Assembly: GCA_051881395.1 (NCBI GenBank)
Contig: JBJEPU010000094.1
Location: 1 to 11,988, forward strand
Direction: 5' to 3'
Source: Fimenecus sp051881395
GTDB taxonomy: Bacteria > Bacillota > Clostridia > Oscillospirales > Acutalibacteraceae
Length of the DNA: 11,988 nt
The position numbers and the translations under genes were made by a program. The stretch's first letter is position 1. Each line of letters begins with the position of its first letter. The notes under the pieces were generated by a model. The model had not been told where the DNA came from, did not search any database, and was given only the letters and a program-made list of their open reading frames with translations. Below are positions 1-7,827 of the stretch, piece by piece.

Positions 1-765
1 AATGTTCAGGATGCGCGTGAAGATGCGGTTGTGAGCAATAGTGTTAATCGTGGTGCGCCTGTCCTAGTCGTATCGGATGAGCTGTTTGACGCTTTGATGG
101 AAAAAACCGGAGGACAAACGGTGGTGACGCAAACCTCTATCGACCTCACTGACAGTGCGGACGTGGAAAAGGTGGAAGAGCTGTATGATGCCTATGGAAA
201 CCGAGAATTTGTACGGGAGTATTCCGATGATGGCGAACCGATGATAGGTAAGCTGCAATCGTACGAAGAAATGCGCCAAAAGAAAATGATTAACGGTGCA
301 AACATAGACAAATACCCCGACGCGCACATCTGCACCTTGCAGGAATACATAGACATTTGCAAAACATACGGTTGCCGCCCGATGATTGAGGTCAAAGACA
401 CGCGCACCGAAAAAATGCAGTCGCTCTATGACCTGCTTCGGCAAAATGAAATTCTGGAAAGTTGTATTATCATTTCATTCCACATTTCCGTGCTTCGTGC
501 GCTGTATGCGATAGACAAAAACCTCGAAATGTGGTATTTGATTAACTACATTAACGACAAACGGTTGCAAGAGGCGAAGTCCTGCGGCAATGCGGGCATC
601 GCGTTTTGCGCGCAGTACAACGCTCCGCGCCCCGAAGCGATTCAAAAAATACACGATGCGGGGCTGACGGCGGCGTGCTGGACGGTGGACAGCGCCGAAC
701 TGCTTAAAACGATGATGGACTGCGGCGTGAAATACATTACCACCAATTCCATTTTGCCTGACTGA
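1..765 (+). CDS. Glycerophosphodiester phosphodiesterase-like protein (5'-partial)
   Basis: The reading frame is open from the first base of the window, so the gene starts upstream; a GTG at 31 is an internal possibility only. Residue numbers here count from that GTG. The C-terminal half matches the GDPD TIM barrel: a TLQEY segment (about 102-106), MIEVK (118-122) with the Glu and Lys typical of the metal/phosphate site, SFH (149-151), then GLTAACWTVD (211-220) and GVKYITTN (232-239), equivalent to the family's W-T/V and GVDGIITD ending. The family hydrolyses glycerophosphodiesters to glycerol-3-phosphate and an alcohol. The HRG, ExD and HD catalytic motifs are not seen in the roughly 80 visible codons before the SYEEM segment (77-81). 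They must lie upstream, be displaced by an insertion, or be absent, so activity is uncertain. The gene ends 21 bp before the metallo-hydrolase gene, in the same direction. Confidence 0.72.
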   Translation, partial: NVQDAREDAVVSNSVNRGAPVLVVSDELFDALMEKTGGQTVVTQTSIDLTDSADVEKVEELYDAYGNREFVREYSDDGEPMIGKLQSYEEMRQKKMINGANIDKYPDAHICTLQEYIDICKTYGCRPMIEVKDTRTEKMQSLYDLLRQNEILESCIIISFHISVLRALYAIDKNLEMWYLINYINDKRLQEAKSCGNAGIAFCAQYNAPRPEAIQKIHDAGLTAACWTVDSAELLKTMMDCGVKYITTNSILPD

Positions 766-786
766 TTTTCGGAGAATAGATAATTT

Positions 787-1581
787 ATGACTACATTCTG
801 CCCCTTGTTTTCTTCCAGCAAAGGAAATTGCATTTACATAGGCGCACCCGACGGCGGCATTTTGATTGACGCGGGAAAAAGCTGTCGCCAAACCGAAGCG
901 GCGCTTTACAATATCGGCGTTGCGCCCGACAGCATTCGCGCGGTATTTATCACGCACGAGCACAGCGACCATATCAGCGGTTTGCGGGTATTTGCCTCGA
1001 AATACGGTGCGCGGGTGTATGCCAGCGGCGGCACCTTGGAAGCGCTCGACGAAATGCAAATCCTCAGCGGAAAATTTGACGCCTACGCCCTCGGCGAGCA
1101 GGGAACAGAGGTCGGCTCTTTGTTTATCAAGCCCTTTCGCACTTCGCACGATGCCCGCGAGAGTTGCGGCTATGTGATTGCGGCGGAAAGCGGCGAGCGT
1201 GTGGCCATCGCCACCGACCTCGGCGTGATGACCGACACGGTGATTGCGGCAATTACGGGCTGTGAAACGGTGCTCCTCGAATCCAACCACGATGTGCGCA
1301 TGCTCGAAAACAACCCGCAGTACCCCTATCCGCTGAAAAAACGGATTTTGGGCGAACGGGGGCATCTTTGCAACGAGGTTTGCGCCGAGACGGCGTGCGA
1401 ATTGGTCAAAAACGGTACAAAACACCTGTTTTTGGGGCATTTGAGCGAGCAAAACAACCTGCCGGCACTTGCCTACCGCGTGACGGCGTCGGAACTTGCC
1501 GCCGCGGGTGCGGTGGAAGACGCGGATTTCGATTTGCGCGTGGCAAAGCCCGTTTGGGATGAAAAGGCGGTGCGGCTGTGA
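787..1581 (+). CDS. walJ: WalJ/YycJ-type MBL-fold metallo-hydrolase
   Basis: This 264-residue protein has the metallo-beta-lactamase fold. It opens with FCPLFSSSKGNC, typical of the YycJ/WalJ group, then DAG (28-30), the metal motif THEHSDH (56-62: His57, His59, Asp61, His62), His121, Asp144 in ATDLG, LLESNHD (163-169), GHLCN (192-196) and the terminal GHLSEQNN (217-224). All expected metal ligands are present. Family members are predicted phosphodiesterase or exonuclease-like enzymes; in Bacillus and Streptococcus the gene sits by the WalRK system and affects cell division/DNA replication coordination. No walRK genes are visible here. The ATG at 787 is preceded by GGAGA at 771-775. The stop overlaps the rlmH start, which suggests translational coupling. 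The substrate is unknown, and the symbol is assigned by family resemblance. Confidence 0.88.
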   Translation: MTTFCPLFSSSKGNCIYIGAPDGGILIDAGKSCRQTEAALYNIGVAPDSIRAVFITHEHSDHISGLRVFASKYGARVYASGGTLEALDEMQILSGKFDAYALGEQGTEVGSLFIKPFRTSHDARESCGYVIAAESGERVAIATDLGVMTDTVIAAITGCETVLLESNHDVRMLENNPQYPYPLKKRILGERGHLCNEVCAETACELVKNGTKHLFLGHLSEQNNLPALAYRVTASELAAAGAVEDADFDLRVAKPVWDEKAVRL

Positions 1582-2060
1582 TTACGGTGACGGTGTTTGC
1601 CCTCGGGAAGCTGAAAGAACGCTATATGCGCGAGTTTGCCGCCGAGTATGAAAAGCGGCTTTGCGCGTTTTGCAAACTGCAAATTGTAGAACTTTCGCCC
1701 GAACGCTTGCCCGAAAATCCGTCACAAAGCGAAATTGACCGAGCTCTTGCGGCGGAGGCAAAACTTATCCTTGCGAAAATCCCGCAAAATGCCTATGTGT
1801 TTTCGATGTGCATTGAGGGTAAACAGATGACCAGCGAACAGTTTAGTCAAAAAATATCTACCCTTGCCGTAGACGGCGTCAGTAATCTTGTATTCGTGCT
1901 CGGCAGTTCGTTCGGGCTGGCGGACGAACTCAAAAAACAGTCTGATTTTCGGTTTTCCATGTCTGCAATGACCTTTCCGCACCAAATGGCGCGGGTGATG
2001 CTGTTGGAACAACTGTACCGCGCATTTCAAATTGCCAATGGCGGGAAATATCATAAATAG
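1578..2060 (+). CDS. rlmH: RlmH, 23S rRNA (pseudouridine1915-N3) methyltransferase
   Basis: This 160-residue SPOUT methyltransferase matches the usual RlmH length of about 155-160. Hallmarks are the N-terminal VFALGKLKERY, the SAM-binding knot region with FVLGSSFGL (106-114), and the C-terminal signature MTFPHQMARVMLLEQ followed by YRAFQIANGGKYHK. RlmH methylates pseudouridine 1915 in helix 69 of 23S rRNA on assembled 70S ribosomes. The start is GTG at 1578, inside a GTGA overlap with the stop of the upstream metallo-hydrolase gene, so translation is probably by re-initiation. The loop usually reading GGS is GSS here (109-111), a mild substitution. It is the last gene of its operon, and a hairpin follows at 2089-2117. 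Confidence 0.96.
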   Translation: MITVTVFALGKLKERYMREFAAEYEKRLCAFCKLQIVELSPERLPENPSQSEIDRALAAEAKLILAKIPQNAYVFSMCIEGKQMTSEQFSQKISTLAVDGVSNLVFVLGSSFGLADELKKQSDFRFSMSAMTFPHQMARVMLLEQLYRAFQIANGGKYHK

Positions 2061-2088
2061 ATAATTTTTAACTAACAAAATCGTAAAA

Positions 2089-2117
2089 AACACCCCGCAG
2101 GAATTCTGCGGGGTGTT
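2089..2117 (-). terminator. Intrinsic terminator between rlmH and carB, mainly for carB
   Basis: A perfect 12-bp stem, AACACCCCGCAG / CTGCGGGGTGTT, encloses the loop GAATT between convergent genes. On the minus strand the stem runs into six T's (2085-2090 are A on the plus strand), giving a classic intrinsic terminator for carAB. On the plus strand the bases after the stem (GCTCTGTTTA) form only a poor U-tract, so termination of the rlmH transcript is likely weaker. Confidence 0.9.
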
Positions 2118-2142
2118 GCTCTGTTTATGCGGATTTATCCGT

Positions 2143-5100
2143 TTACTTTTTCACCTGCAAGGTGGCAATATCGGTTAACGACATTTTGTCACTCGGCACA
2201 ATAAATGTGCTTTGCATAATTGCCTTTGCCGCGTCCAACGAAGTTAAGCACGACGTGCCGCTTTCCACGGCAATACGGCGCAGCTTAAACCCGTCGCGGT
2301 CGGGGATTCTGCCGTGCGTGGGGGTGTTGATAATCAGCGACACATCGCCTGCATTCAGCATATCGAGAATGTTCGGGCTTTCGCCGGAAATCTTGTTGAC
2401 GGGTCTTGCGTTGATACCCGCCGCCTGTAAGGCTTTGCGCGTGCCGGGGGTGGCGTAGAATTTAAAGTCGGAATCTTTAAATTCTTTGAGCATTTCGCAA
2501 ATTTCCGCCTTGTCCTTATCGCGCACGGTGACAATGATTTTGCCGTCCTTCGGTAAAGAGACGCCGCCGCCGTCAAACGCTTTTAAGAGCGCCTCGTTGT
2601 AGTCCTGTGAAATGCCGAGCACTTCGCCCGTGGATTTCATTTCGGGGCCCAAGGAAGTGTCTGCGCCGATAATCTTTTCGAACGAGAACACCGGCAGTTT
2701 AATGGCGTAATAGCCGCTGTTTTTGTAAAGCCCCGTGCCATATCCCATATCCGCGATTTTTTCACCGAGCATGGCGCGCGTGGCAAGCGAAATGGCGGGA
2801 ATCCCCGTCACCTTGCTGATATAGGGCACGGTGCGCGAGGAACGCGGGTTTACTTCGATAATGTAAACCTCTTCGTGCAGCACGATAAACTGAATGTTCA
2901 TCATACCGATAACATGCAGTGCCGACGCCAAGCGTTTGGTGTAATCCACAATGGTTTTTTGCACCTTTTGCGACAGCGTTACGGCGGGGTAGACCGAAAT
3001 CGAGTCGCCCGAGTGAATGCCCGCGCGGTCCACATGCTCCATAATGCCGGGGATTAGAATATCCCTGCCGTCGCAAATCGCGTCCACCTCGACCTCTTGC
3101 CCCATTAAGTATTTATCGACCAAAACGGGGTGCTCGGAGAGGTCCGGAATGGTGCGGGTGATGATGTCCATAAATTCGGTAATGTCGTCATCATTGGCGG
3201 CAATCTGCATACCCTGCCCGCCCAAAACATAACTCGGGCGCACCAAAACGGGGTAACCGAGGCTGTGCGCCGCGGCGAGCGCTTCGGTTGTCGTAAAGAC
3301 CGTCTGCCCTTTGGGACGCGCGATGTCGCAGTATTCGAGAATTTCGTCAAAGCGTTCTCTGTCCTCTGCCGCGTCCACATGGTCGGCGTCCGTACCGAGA
3401 ATGGTCACGCCCAAATCGTTGAGCGTTTTTGTAAGCTTAATGGCAGTCTGCCCGCCGAACTGCACAATCGCACCGTCGGGGTTTTCCATTTCCACAATAT
3501 TCGTGACATATTCGGGCGTCAGCGGCTCGAAATACAGCTTGTCCGAAATATCGAAATCCGTCGAAACGGTTTCGGGGTTATTGTTGACGATAATCGCCTC
3601 ACAGCCTGCTTTTTTGAGCGCCCAAACCGAGTGCACTGAGCAGTAGTCAAATTCAATGCCTTGCCCGATGCGGATAGGCCCTGAGCCCAAAACCATAATT
3701 TTCTTTTTGGTTTTGGTCGTGTCCACTTCGTTTGCAATGCAGTAATCCGAGTAATAGTAGGGCGTTTGCGCCGCGAATTCCGCTGCGCAGGTGTCCACCA
3801 CCGAAAAACTTGGTTGAATTTTCCACATTTTGCGTAAGTTTTTAATCGAGGCTTCGGTCACGCCGACATTTTTTGCAATCACATCGTCGGTAAAGCCCAA
3901 ACGCTTCGCTTCTAAAAGCGTGTCGCGGTCACAGCAACCTGTCGCGAGCAGTTTTTCCATATCGACAATCACTTTGATTTTCTGCAAAAACCAAATGTCA
4001 ATCTTGGTGATGTCGTGGATTTTTTCAAGCGGCATATCGTTGTAAATCGCCGCGGCAACCACATATATACGCGTGTTATCAATATTTTGTAAAAGGGATT
4101 CCAATTCTGTATTGGATTTCGCAATCAAATCGTCATACAACAGGCTTTTGCGGTTTTCTTCGAGCGAATGCATTGCCTTTTGCAGTGCCGCTTCAAACGA
4201 GCGTGCAACCGCCATCACTTCGCCCGTGGCTTTCATTTGTGTGCCGAGGGTGCGTTTGGCGGTGACAAATTTGTCAAACGGCCATTTCGGGAATTTCACC
4301 ACGCAATAGTCGAGTGCCGGCTCAAACGAGGCAAAGGTTTTGCCCGTGACGGCGTTGGGGATTTCGTCCAGACCGAGGCCCAGCGCAATTTTCGCCGCGA
4401 CGCGGGCAATCGGATAACCCGTCGCTTTGGACGCGAGCGCAGACGAACGTGACACGCGGGGGTTTACCTCGATAACTGCATATTGGAACGAATCGGGGTG
4501 CAGGGCGAACTGCACATTGCAACCGCCCTCAATGCCCAATTCCGTAATGATATTGAGCGCAGACGAGCGCAGCATTTGATATTCCTTATCCATCAGCGTT
4601 TGACTGGGTGCTACGACGATAGAGTCGCCCGTGTGCACGCCGACAGGGTCTAAGTTTTCCATATTACAGACCGTGATGCAGTTGCCCTTGGAGTCGCGCA
4701 TCACTTCGTATTCGATTTCTTTCCAGCCGGCAATGCATTTTTCAATCAACACCTCGGTCACGCGCGAAAGGCGCAAGCCGTTGGCGCAGATTTCGCGCAG
4801 TTCCTGCTCGTTGTCGGCAATGCCGCCACCCGTACCACCCAAGGTGTAAGCGGGGCGCACAATCACGGGGTAGCCGATTTTTGCGGAAAAATCCACAGCG
4901 GACTCGACATCGTGTACAACGAGTGACTCAATGCACGGCTCGCCGATTTTTTCCATTGTGTCCTTGAATTCCTGTCGGTCTTCCGCCTTTTTAATGGCGG
5001 AGGCGTTAATGCCGATTAATCGCACGCCGTTTGCCTTTAACACGCCGAGCTCGTCGAGCTCCATTGCGAGGTTTAACCCCGTCTGCCCGCCGAGGGTGGG

Positions 5101-5358
5101 CAAAATGGAGTCGGGTTTTTCTTTTTCAATGATTTTGGTTAAGGTCGGAATGGTCAAGGGCTCAATATAGACCTTGTCGGCAATGTCGCCGTCGGTCATA
5201 ATCGTGGCGGGGTTGGAGTTGACCAGCACCACTTCGATGCCCTCTTCTTTTAAAGAACGGCAAGCCTGCGTGCCTGCATAGTCAAATTCCGCCGCCTGCC
5301 CGATAATAATGGGACCCGAGCCGATAACCATAACTTTTTGGATGCTCTTATCAATCAT
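2143..5358 (-). CDS. carB: Carbamoyl-phosphate synthase large subunit
   Basis: This 1071-residue protein has the full CarB length. The large subunit makes carbamoyl phosphate from bicarbonate, ammonia (from CarA) and two ATP, for pyrimidine and arginine synthesis. The two homologous halves are visible: VIGSGPIIIGQAAEFDYAGT near the start and VLGSGPIRIGQGIEFDYCS near residue 550, each followed by an ATP-grasp domain with IEVNPR (297-301 and again in the second half). The last ~140 residues form the MGS-like allosteric domain (IIVTVRDKDK, ATPGTRKAL, INTPTHGR). The frame stays open upstream inside carA, but the ATG at 5358 is chosen because MIDKSIQKVMVIGSG matches family starts and GGAGGG lies about 9 nt upstream. 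That start overlaps the 3' end of carA by 8 bp, consistent with coupled 1:1 synthesis. No truncation or frameshift is seen. Confidence 0.98.
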   Translation of the reverse strand: MIDKSIQKVMVIGSGPIIIGQAAEFDYAGTQACRSLKEEGIEVVLVNSNPATIMTDGDIADKVYIEPLTIPTLTKIIEKEKPDSILPTLGGQTGLNLAMELDELGVLKANGVRLIGINASAIKKAEDRQEFKDTMEKIGEPCIESLVVHDVESAVDFSAKIGYPVIVRPAYTLGGTGGGIADNEQELREICANGLRLSRVTEVLIEKCIAGWKEIEYEVMRDSKGNCITVCNMENLDPVGVHTGDSIVVAPSQTLMDKEYQMLRSSALNIITELGIEGGCNVQFALHPDSFQYAVIEVNPRVSRSSALASKATGYPIARVAAKIALGLGLDEIPNAVTGKTFASFEPALDYCVVKFPKWPFDKFVTAKRTLGTQMKATGEVMAVARSFEAALQKAMHSLEENRKSLLYDDLIAKSNTELESLLQNIDNTRIYVVAAAIYNDMPLEKIHDITKIDIWFLQKIKVIVDMEKLLATGCCDRDTLLEAKRLGFTDDVIAKNVGVTEASIKNLRKMWKIQPSFSVVDTCAAEFAAQTPYYYSDYCIANEVDTTKTKKKIMVLGSGPIRIGQGIEFDYCSVHSVWALKKAGCEAIIVNNNPETVSTDFDISDKLYFEPLTPEYVTNIVEMENPDGAIVQFGGQTAIKLTKTLNDLGVTILGTDADHVDAAEDRERFDEILEYCDIARPKGQTVFTTTEALAAAHSLGYPVLVRPSYVLGGQGMQIAANDDDITEFMDIITRTIPDLSEHPVLVDKYLMGQEVEVDAICDGRDILIPGIMEHVDRAGIHSGDSISVYPAVTLSQKVQKTIVDYTKRLASALHVIGMMNIQFIVLHEEVYIIEVNPRSSRTVPYISKVTGIPAISLATRAMLGEKIADMGYGTGLYKNSGYYAIKLPVFSFEKIIGADTSLGPEMKSTGEVLGISQDYNEALLKAFDGGGVSLPKDGKIIVTVRDKDKAEICEMLKEFKDSDFKFYATPGTRKALQAAGINARPVNKISGESPNILDMLNAGDVSLIINTPTHGRIPDRDGFKLRRIAVESGTSCLTSLDAAKAIMQSTFIVPSDKMSLTDIATLQVKK

Positions 5359-6433
5359 CGTATCTGCCCTCCGCCGCCATTTTAATGAATTTGTCGAATA
5401 AGAACGAGGTATCCCGCGGGCCGGAATTCGCCTCGGGGTGGAACTGCACCGTAAACACGGGCTTACCGTGATACACAATGCCCTCTACGGTTTTGTCGTT
5501 GACATTGATGCAGTTGATTTCGGCATTGCTCGGCAATCCCTTGCCGTTGACCATATAGCCGTGATTTTGCGAGGAGAGGTAAGTTCTGTCCTCATGCAGG
5601 AATTTCACGGGATGGTTTGCGCCGCGGTGGCCGTATTTCATACGCTCGGTTTCGCCGCCGTTTGCCAAAGCCATCAACTGATGCCCCAAGCAAATGGCGA
5701 AGGTAGGAATGCCGTAATCGTACAACTTTTTGATTTCTTTGATGATGCCCACGCAGTCCGCTGGGTCGCCCGGGCCGTTCGACAGCATAATGCCGTCGGG
5801 TGCGGCTTTGATGATTTCCTCTGCCGTCGTCCACGCGGGGTACTGCGTGACAATGCACCCGCGATTGACAAGACTGTTGGCAATGTTGCGTTTCGTGCCG
5901 AAATCCATCAGCGCGATTTTCGCACCGGTATTATTTTCGCCCAAGACGGTTTTTTCACGCAGGGTGACGCTTTCCACAAGCTTGTCCTGCTGGAAGGCTT
6001 TCAGTACGGACATGACCCGTTCTTTGTCGGAAATATCCGCCGTCAGCACGCCGCGCATGGTGCCGCTTTCGCGTAACTTTTTGACCACCGCGCGCGTGTC
6101 AATCCCCGAAAGGCAGGGGATATGGTATTCGCGCAAAAGGTCGTCGATTGTGCCGTCACAGCGGAAGTTCGAGGGCGTGTCGCACAACTCGTGCACGATA
6201 AACGCGCTCGGCTGTAATTTTTCACTTTCAAAATCCGCACGGCAAACCCCGTAGTTTCCAATCATCGGGTAGGTCATTACCACACCCTGCCCGGCATAGG
6301 ACGGGTCGGTTAAAATTTCCACATAGCCCGTCATGGAGGTGTTAAACACAATCTCGCAGGCGGTTTCTTTAAAATCTCCGTGCGCGGTCCCCGCGTAGAC
6401 GGAACCGTCCTCCAACATCAAATACGCTTTCAA
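5351..6433 (-). CDS. carA: Carbamoyl-phosphate synthase small subunit (glutamine amidotransferase)
   Basis: This 360-residue CarA hydrolyses glutamine and passes ammonia to CarB. The N-terminal CPSase domain carries LMLEDGSVYAG, FNTSMTGYVEILTDPSY and YPMIGNYG. The C-terminal class I glutamine amidotransferase domain has LSNGPGDP (217-224), the nucleophile Cys248 in FAICLGHQ, SQNHGYMV, and the His332/Glu334 pair in VQFHPEA. The catalytic triad is complete. The start is TTG at 6433: no in-frame ATG/GTG precedes it before the upstream stop, and the KAYLMLEDG segment aligns with E. coli CarA from its first residues. An ATG five codons in (6418) is an alternative. The ribosome-binding site is weak (GGTG about 7 nt, AAAGG about 15 nt upstream). 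carB overlaps its 3' end by 8 bp. Confidence 0.97.
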   Translation of the reverse strand: MKAYLMLEDGSVYAGTAHGDFKETACEIVFNTSMTGYVEILTDPSYAGQGVVMTYPMIGNYGVCRADFESEKLQPSAFIVHELCDTPSNFRCDGTIDDLLREYHIPCLSGIDTRAVVKKLRESGTMRGVLTADISDKERVMSVLKAFQQDKLVESVTLREKTVLGENNTGAKIALMDFGTKRNIANSLVNRGCIVTQYPAWTTAEEIIKAAPDGIMLSNGPGDPADCVGIIKEIKKLYDYGIPTFAICLGHQLMALANGGETERMKYGHRGANHPVKFLHEDRTYLSSQNHGYMVNGKGLPSNAEINCINVNDKTVEGIVYHGKPVFTVQFHPEANSGPRDTSFLFDKFIKMAAEGRYDD

Positions 6434-6476
6434 ATTTTTACACCGTGCCTTTCGTAACCCTGAATATTATCAATAA

Positions 6477-6505
6477 ATTTTATCATATTACACTGTGGAT
6501 TTCAA
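6477..6505 (-). promoter_or_regulatory. Sigma-A promoter for carAB, extended -10
   Basis: Read on the minus strand, a -35 box TTGAAA (6500-6505) and a -10 box TAAAAT (6477-6482) are separated by exactly 17 bp, with TG one base before the -10 (TGaTAAAAT). The start site would fall near 6470, leaving a leader of only about 37 nt. That is too short for a PyrR-type attenuator, and no terminator hairpin is seen in it. Confidence 0.75.
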
Positions 6506-6542
6506 CTGAAATCCCCTGAAAATAATTGCCGAATTTAAAAGA

Positions 6543-6568
6543 AAAGCGACGGTAAAAACCGTCGCTTT
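6543..6568 (-). terminator. Intrinsic terminator of the antiporter gene
   Basis: An 11-bp perfect stem, AAAGCGACGGT / ACCGTCGCTTT, has an AAAA (plus-strand) loop. On the minus strand it is followed by T-rich sequence (TTTTCTTTTAAA). It begins 8 bp past the antiporter stop codon and separates that gene from the carAB promoter. Confidence 0.85.
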
Positions 6569-6575
6569 AAACAGT

Positions 6576-7598
6576 CTAAAAAGGTAAATATCCAAAAGAG
6601 GAATTTGTAACCAAAACGGCGATATAGCCGATATAAATGCAAATCATCAGCGCGCCTTGCCAACGGCTTAATTTTTTGAAAATCAGCGTGGGAATAATCG
6701 CAATGCAAATGACCAACAAACAAATCGGCATATCGAGGAACGCCGACTGTTTCCCGACGGGGAGCGTCCCGCCCGACAAAAATGCGCATATCGGCAAAAT
6801 CATGGTCAAGTCGATGATGTTTGCACCGATAATGTTGCCGATGGACAAATCCGACTGCTTCTTTGCAATCGCGGTGATGGTGGTGACCAATTCGGGGAGC
6901 GAAGTCCCGACGGCGATAATCGTCACGCCGATAATCGCTTCGGAAACACCCATGCGCTGGGCAATCACCGTGCCGTCATCGACCAGCAAATCCGCGCCGA
7001 CCACAATGCCCGCCGCACCGAGCAGGAATTTGGTGACATTGATGAAAATATCCTTGCCTGTCGCTTTCGGTCCGCGGTCTTCCTCCGTGATGCCCATGGA
7101 TTTTTTGCCGGATAGGATATTTTCTGCCATAAATACGGCAAAAATCGCAATCATAATGATGCTCTGCCACAAATTCAAATCAAGATTGCAGGAGAATGCA
7201 AACAGCGCCGCAACCGCCAAAATCATCAAAGAGCCTTTAAAGGCAACCTCCTTGCGCTTGACAAGCGCGGGCATACATAAAACGGAAATACTCATAATCA
7301 AGCCGACATTCGCCGTGACCGAGCCGACGGCGTTGCCGACCGCCATATCATTTTGTCCCTTTGCGGCGGCAATGGCGGAAACAAGCAATTCGGGGAGTGT
7401 GGTCGCAAAGCTGACGACCGTTGCGCCGATAATGAACTTCGGAATGCCCGTTGCCTCTGCAATCCATGTGGCGGCGTCCACAAAAATATCTCCGCCCTTG
7501 ACAATGAAAAACAGCCCAAGCACGAACATAATGACAACATATATCATATTGTCGGGTGCCAGCCCCAAAAGGTTGGCGAGAGAAGCGGATATTTCCAT
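6576..7598 (-). CDS. CaCA-family Na+/Ca2+ antiporter (YrbG-like)
   Basis: This 340-residue membrane protein has about ten hydrophobic segments and the two inverted alpha-repeats of the calcium/cation antiporter superfamily. Repeat 1 has GATVVSFATTLPE (58-70) and GNAVGS (88-93); repeat 2 has GVTIIAVGTSLPE (224-236) and GNIIGAN (254-260). The conserved ion-binding Glu70 and Glu236 are present. A hydrophilic loop (about 164-184, KKSMGITEEDRG) links the halves. It probably exchanges cytoplasmic Ca2+ for external Na+ or H+; ion specificity cannot be read from sequence. The ATG at 7598 is chosen over an in-frame start at 7658 because AAAGGAGA lies 8-10 nt upstream and because the longer form would run through its own promoter. 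It is a single-gene unit with its own promoter and terminator. Confidence 0.93.
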   Translation of the reverse strand: MEISASLANLLGLAPDNMIYVVIMFVLGLFFIVKGGDIFVDAATWIAEATGIPKFIIGATVVSFATTLPELLVSAIAAAKGQNDMAVGNAVGSVTANVGLIMSISVLCMPALVKRKEVAFKGSLMILAVAALFAFSCNLDLNLWQSIIMIAIFAVFMAENILSGKKSMGITEEDRGPKATGKDIFINVTKFLLGAAGIVVGADLLVDDGTVIAQRMGVSEAIIGVTIIAVGTSLPELVTTITAIAKKQSDLSIGNIIGANIIDLTMILPICAFLSGGTLPVGKQSAFLDMPICLLVICIAIIPTLIFKKLSRWQGALMICIYIGYIAVLVTNSSFGYLPF

Positions 7599-7648
7599 TC
7601 GGCAAATCTCCTTTTTTTGAAGATGGCGCATACGCACAAATTTAATAA

Positions 7649-7677
7649 ATTTTAACATACAATCCGGGCAAAGTCAA
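7649..7677 (-). promoter_or_regulatory. Sigma-A promoter for the antiporter, extended -10
   Basis: On the minus strand, TTGACT (7672-7677) and TAAAAT (7649-7654) are 17 bp apart, with TG one base upstream of the -10. The start site would be near 7642, giving a leader of about 44 nt that ends in the AAAGGAGA ribosome-binding site. No riboswitch would fit in this leader. Confidence 0.78.
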
Positions 7678-7741
7678 TATAAAAACCGGCGGAAACCGCA
7701 AAACAAAAATCGGGAGAATATATGTAAATTTTTATTTATGT

Positions 7742-7824
7742 TTGTCATCCTGAGCGAAGCGAAGGATCTCAAAAGAAAAGTGTATCGAAAATGAGATTCT
7801 TCGCCTGACGGCTCAGAATGACAA
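7742..7824. repeat. 83-bp imperfect inverted repeat (dispersed palindromic element)
   Basis: The left arm (7742-7771) begins TTGTCATCCTGAGCGAAGC and ends GGATCTCA. The right arm (7792-7824), read on the other strand, begins TTGTCATTCTGAGCCGTCAG and ends GAATCTCA. The arms agree apart from a few substitutions and a short indel in the middle; the ~20-bp centre is A-rich. TGTCATTCTGAGC-type arms are familiar to me from dispersed non-coding repeats in many clostridial and other bacterial genomes, and spurious peptides such as LRSFASLRMT come from them, as here. It has no transposase, so it is MITE-like or a passive palindromic repeat. A transcript from either strand could fold into a long hairpin. 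Confidence 0.85.
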
Positions 7825-7827
7825 CGC

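Noticed and set aside
475..1452. Long open frame (325 codons) antisense to the metallo-hydrolase and GDPD genes
   Set aside because: It mirrors the codon pattern of the recognised plus-strand genes, has no family resemblance, and overlaps two convincing coding regions.
5359..5478. 40-residue N-terminal extension of CarB
   Set aside because: It lies inside carA in another frame, is unlike any CarB start, and a good ribosome-binding site marks the ATG at 5358.
5438..6076. 212-codon frame antisense to carA
   Set aside because: Complement of a well-conserved carA with a complete catalytic triad; no plausible start signal or family.
6434..6476. PyrR-type or other pyrimidine attenuator before carA
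   Set aside because: The leader from the predicted start is only about 37 nt and contains no terminator hairpin.
6637..7620. 327-codon frame antisense to the antiporter
   Set aside because: It is the complement of a clear membrane-protein gene with conserved alpha-repeats; the translation has no recognisable domain and it runs through the antiporter's ribosome-binding site.
7599..7658. Extended N-terminus for the antiporter (start at 7658)
   Set aside because: The predicted -10 box (7649-7654) lies inside it, and AAAGGAGA sits correctly for the ATG at 7598.
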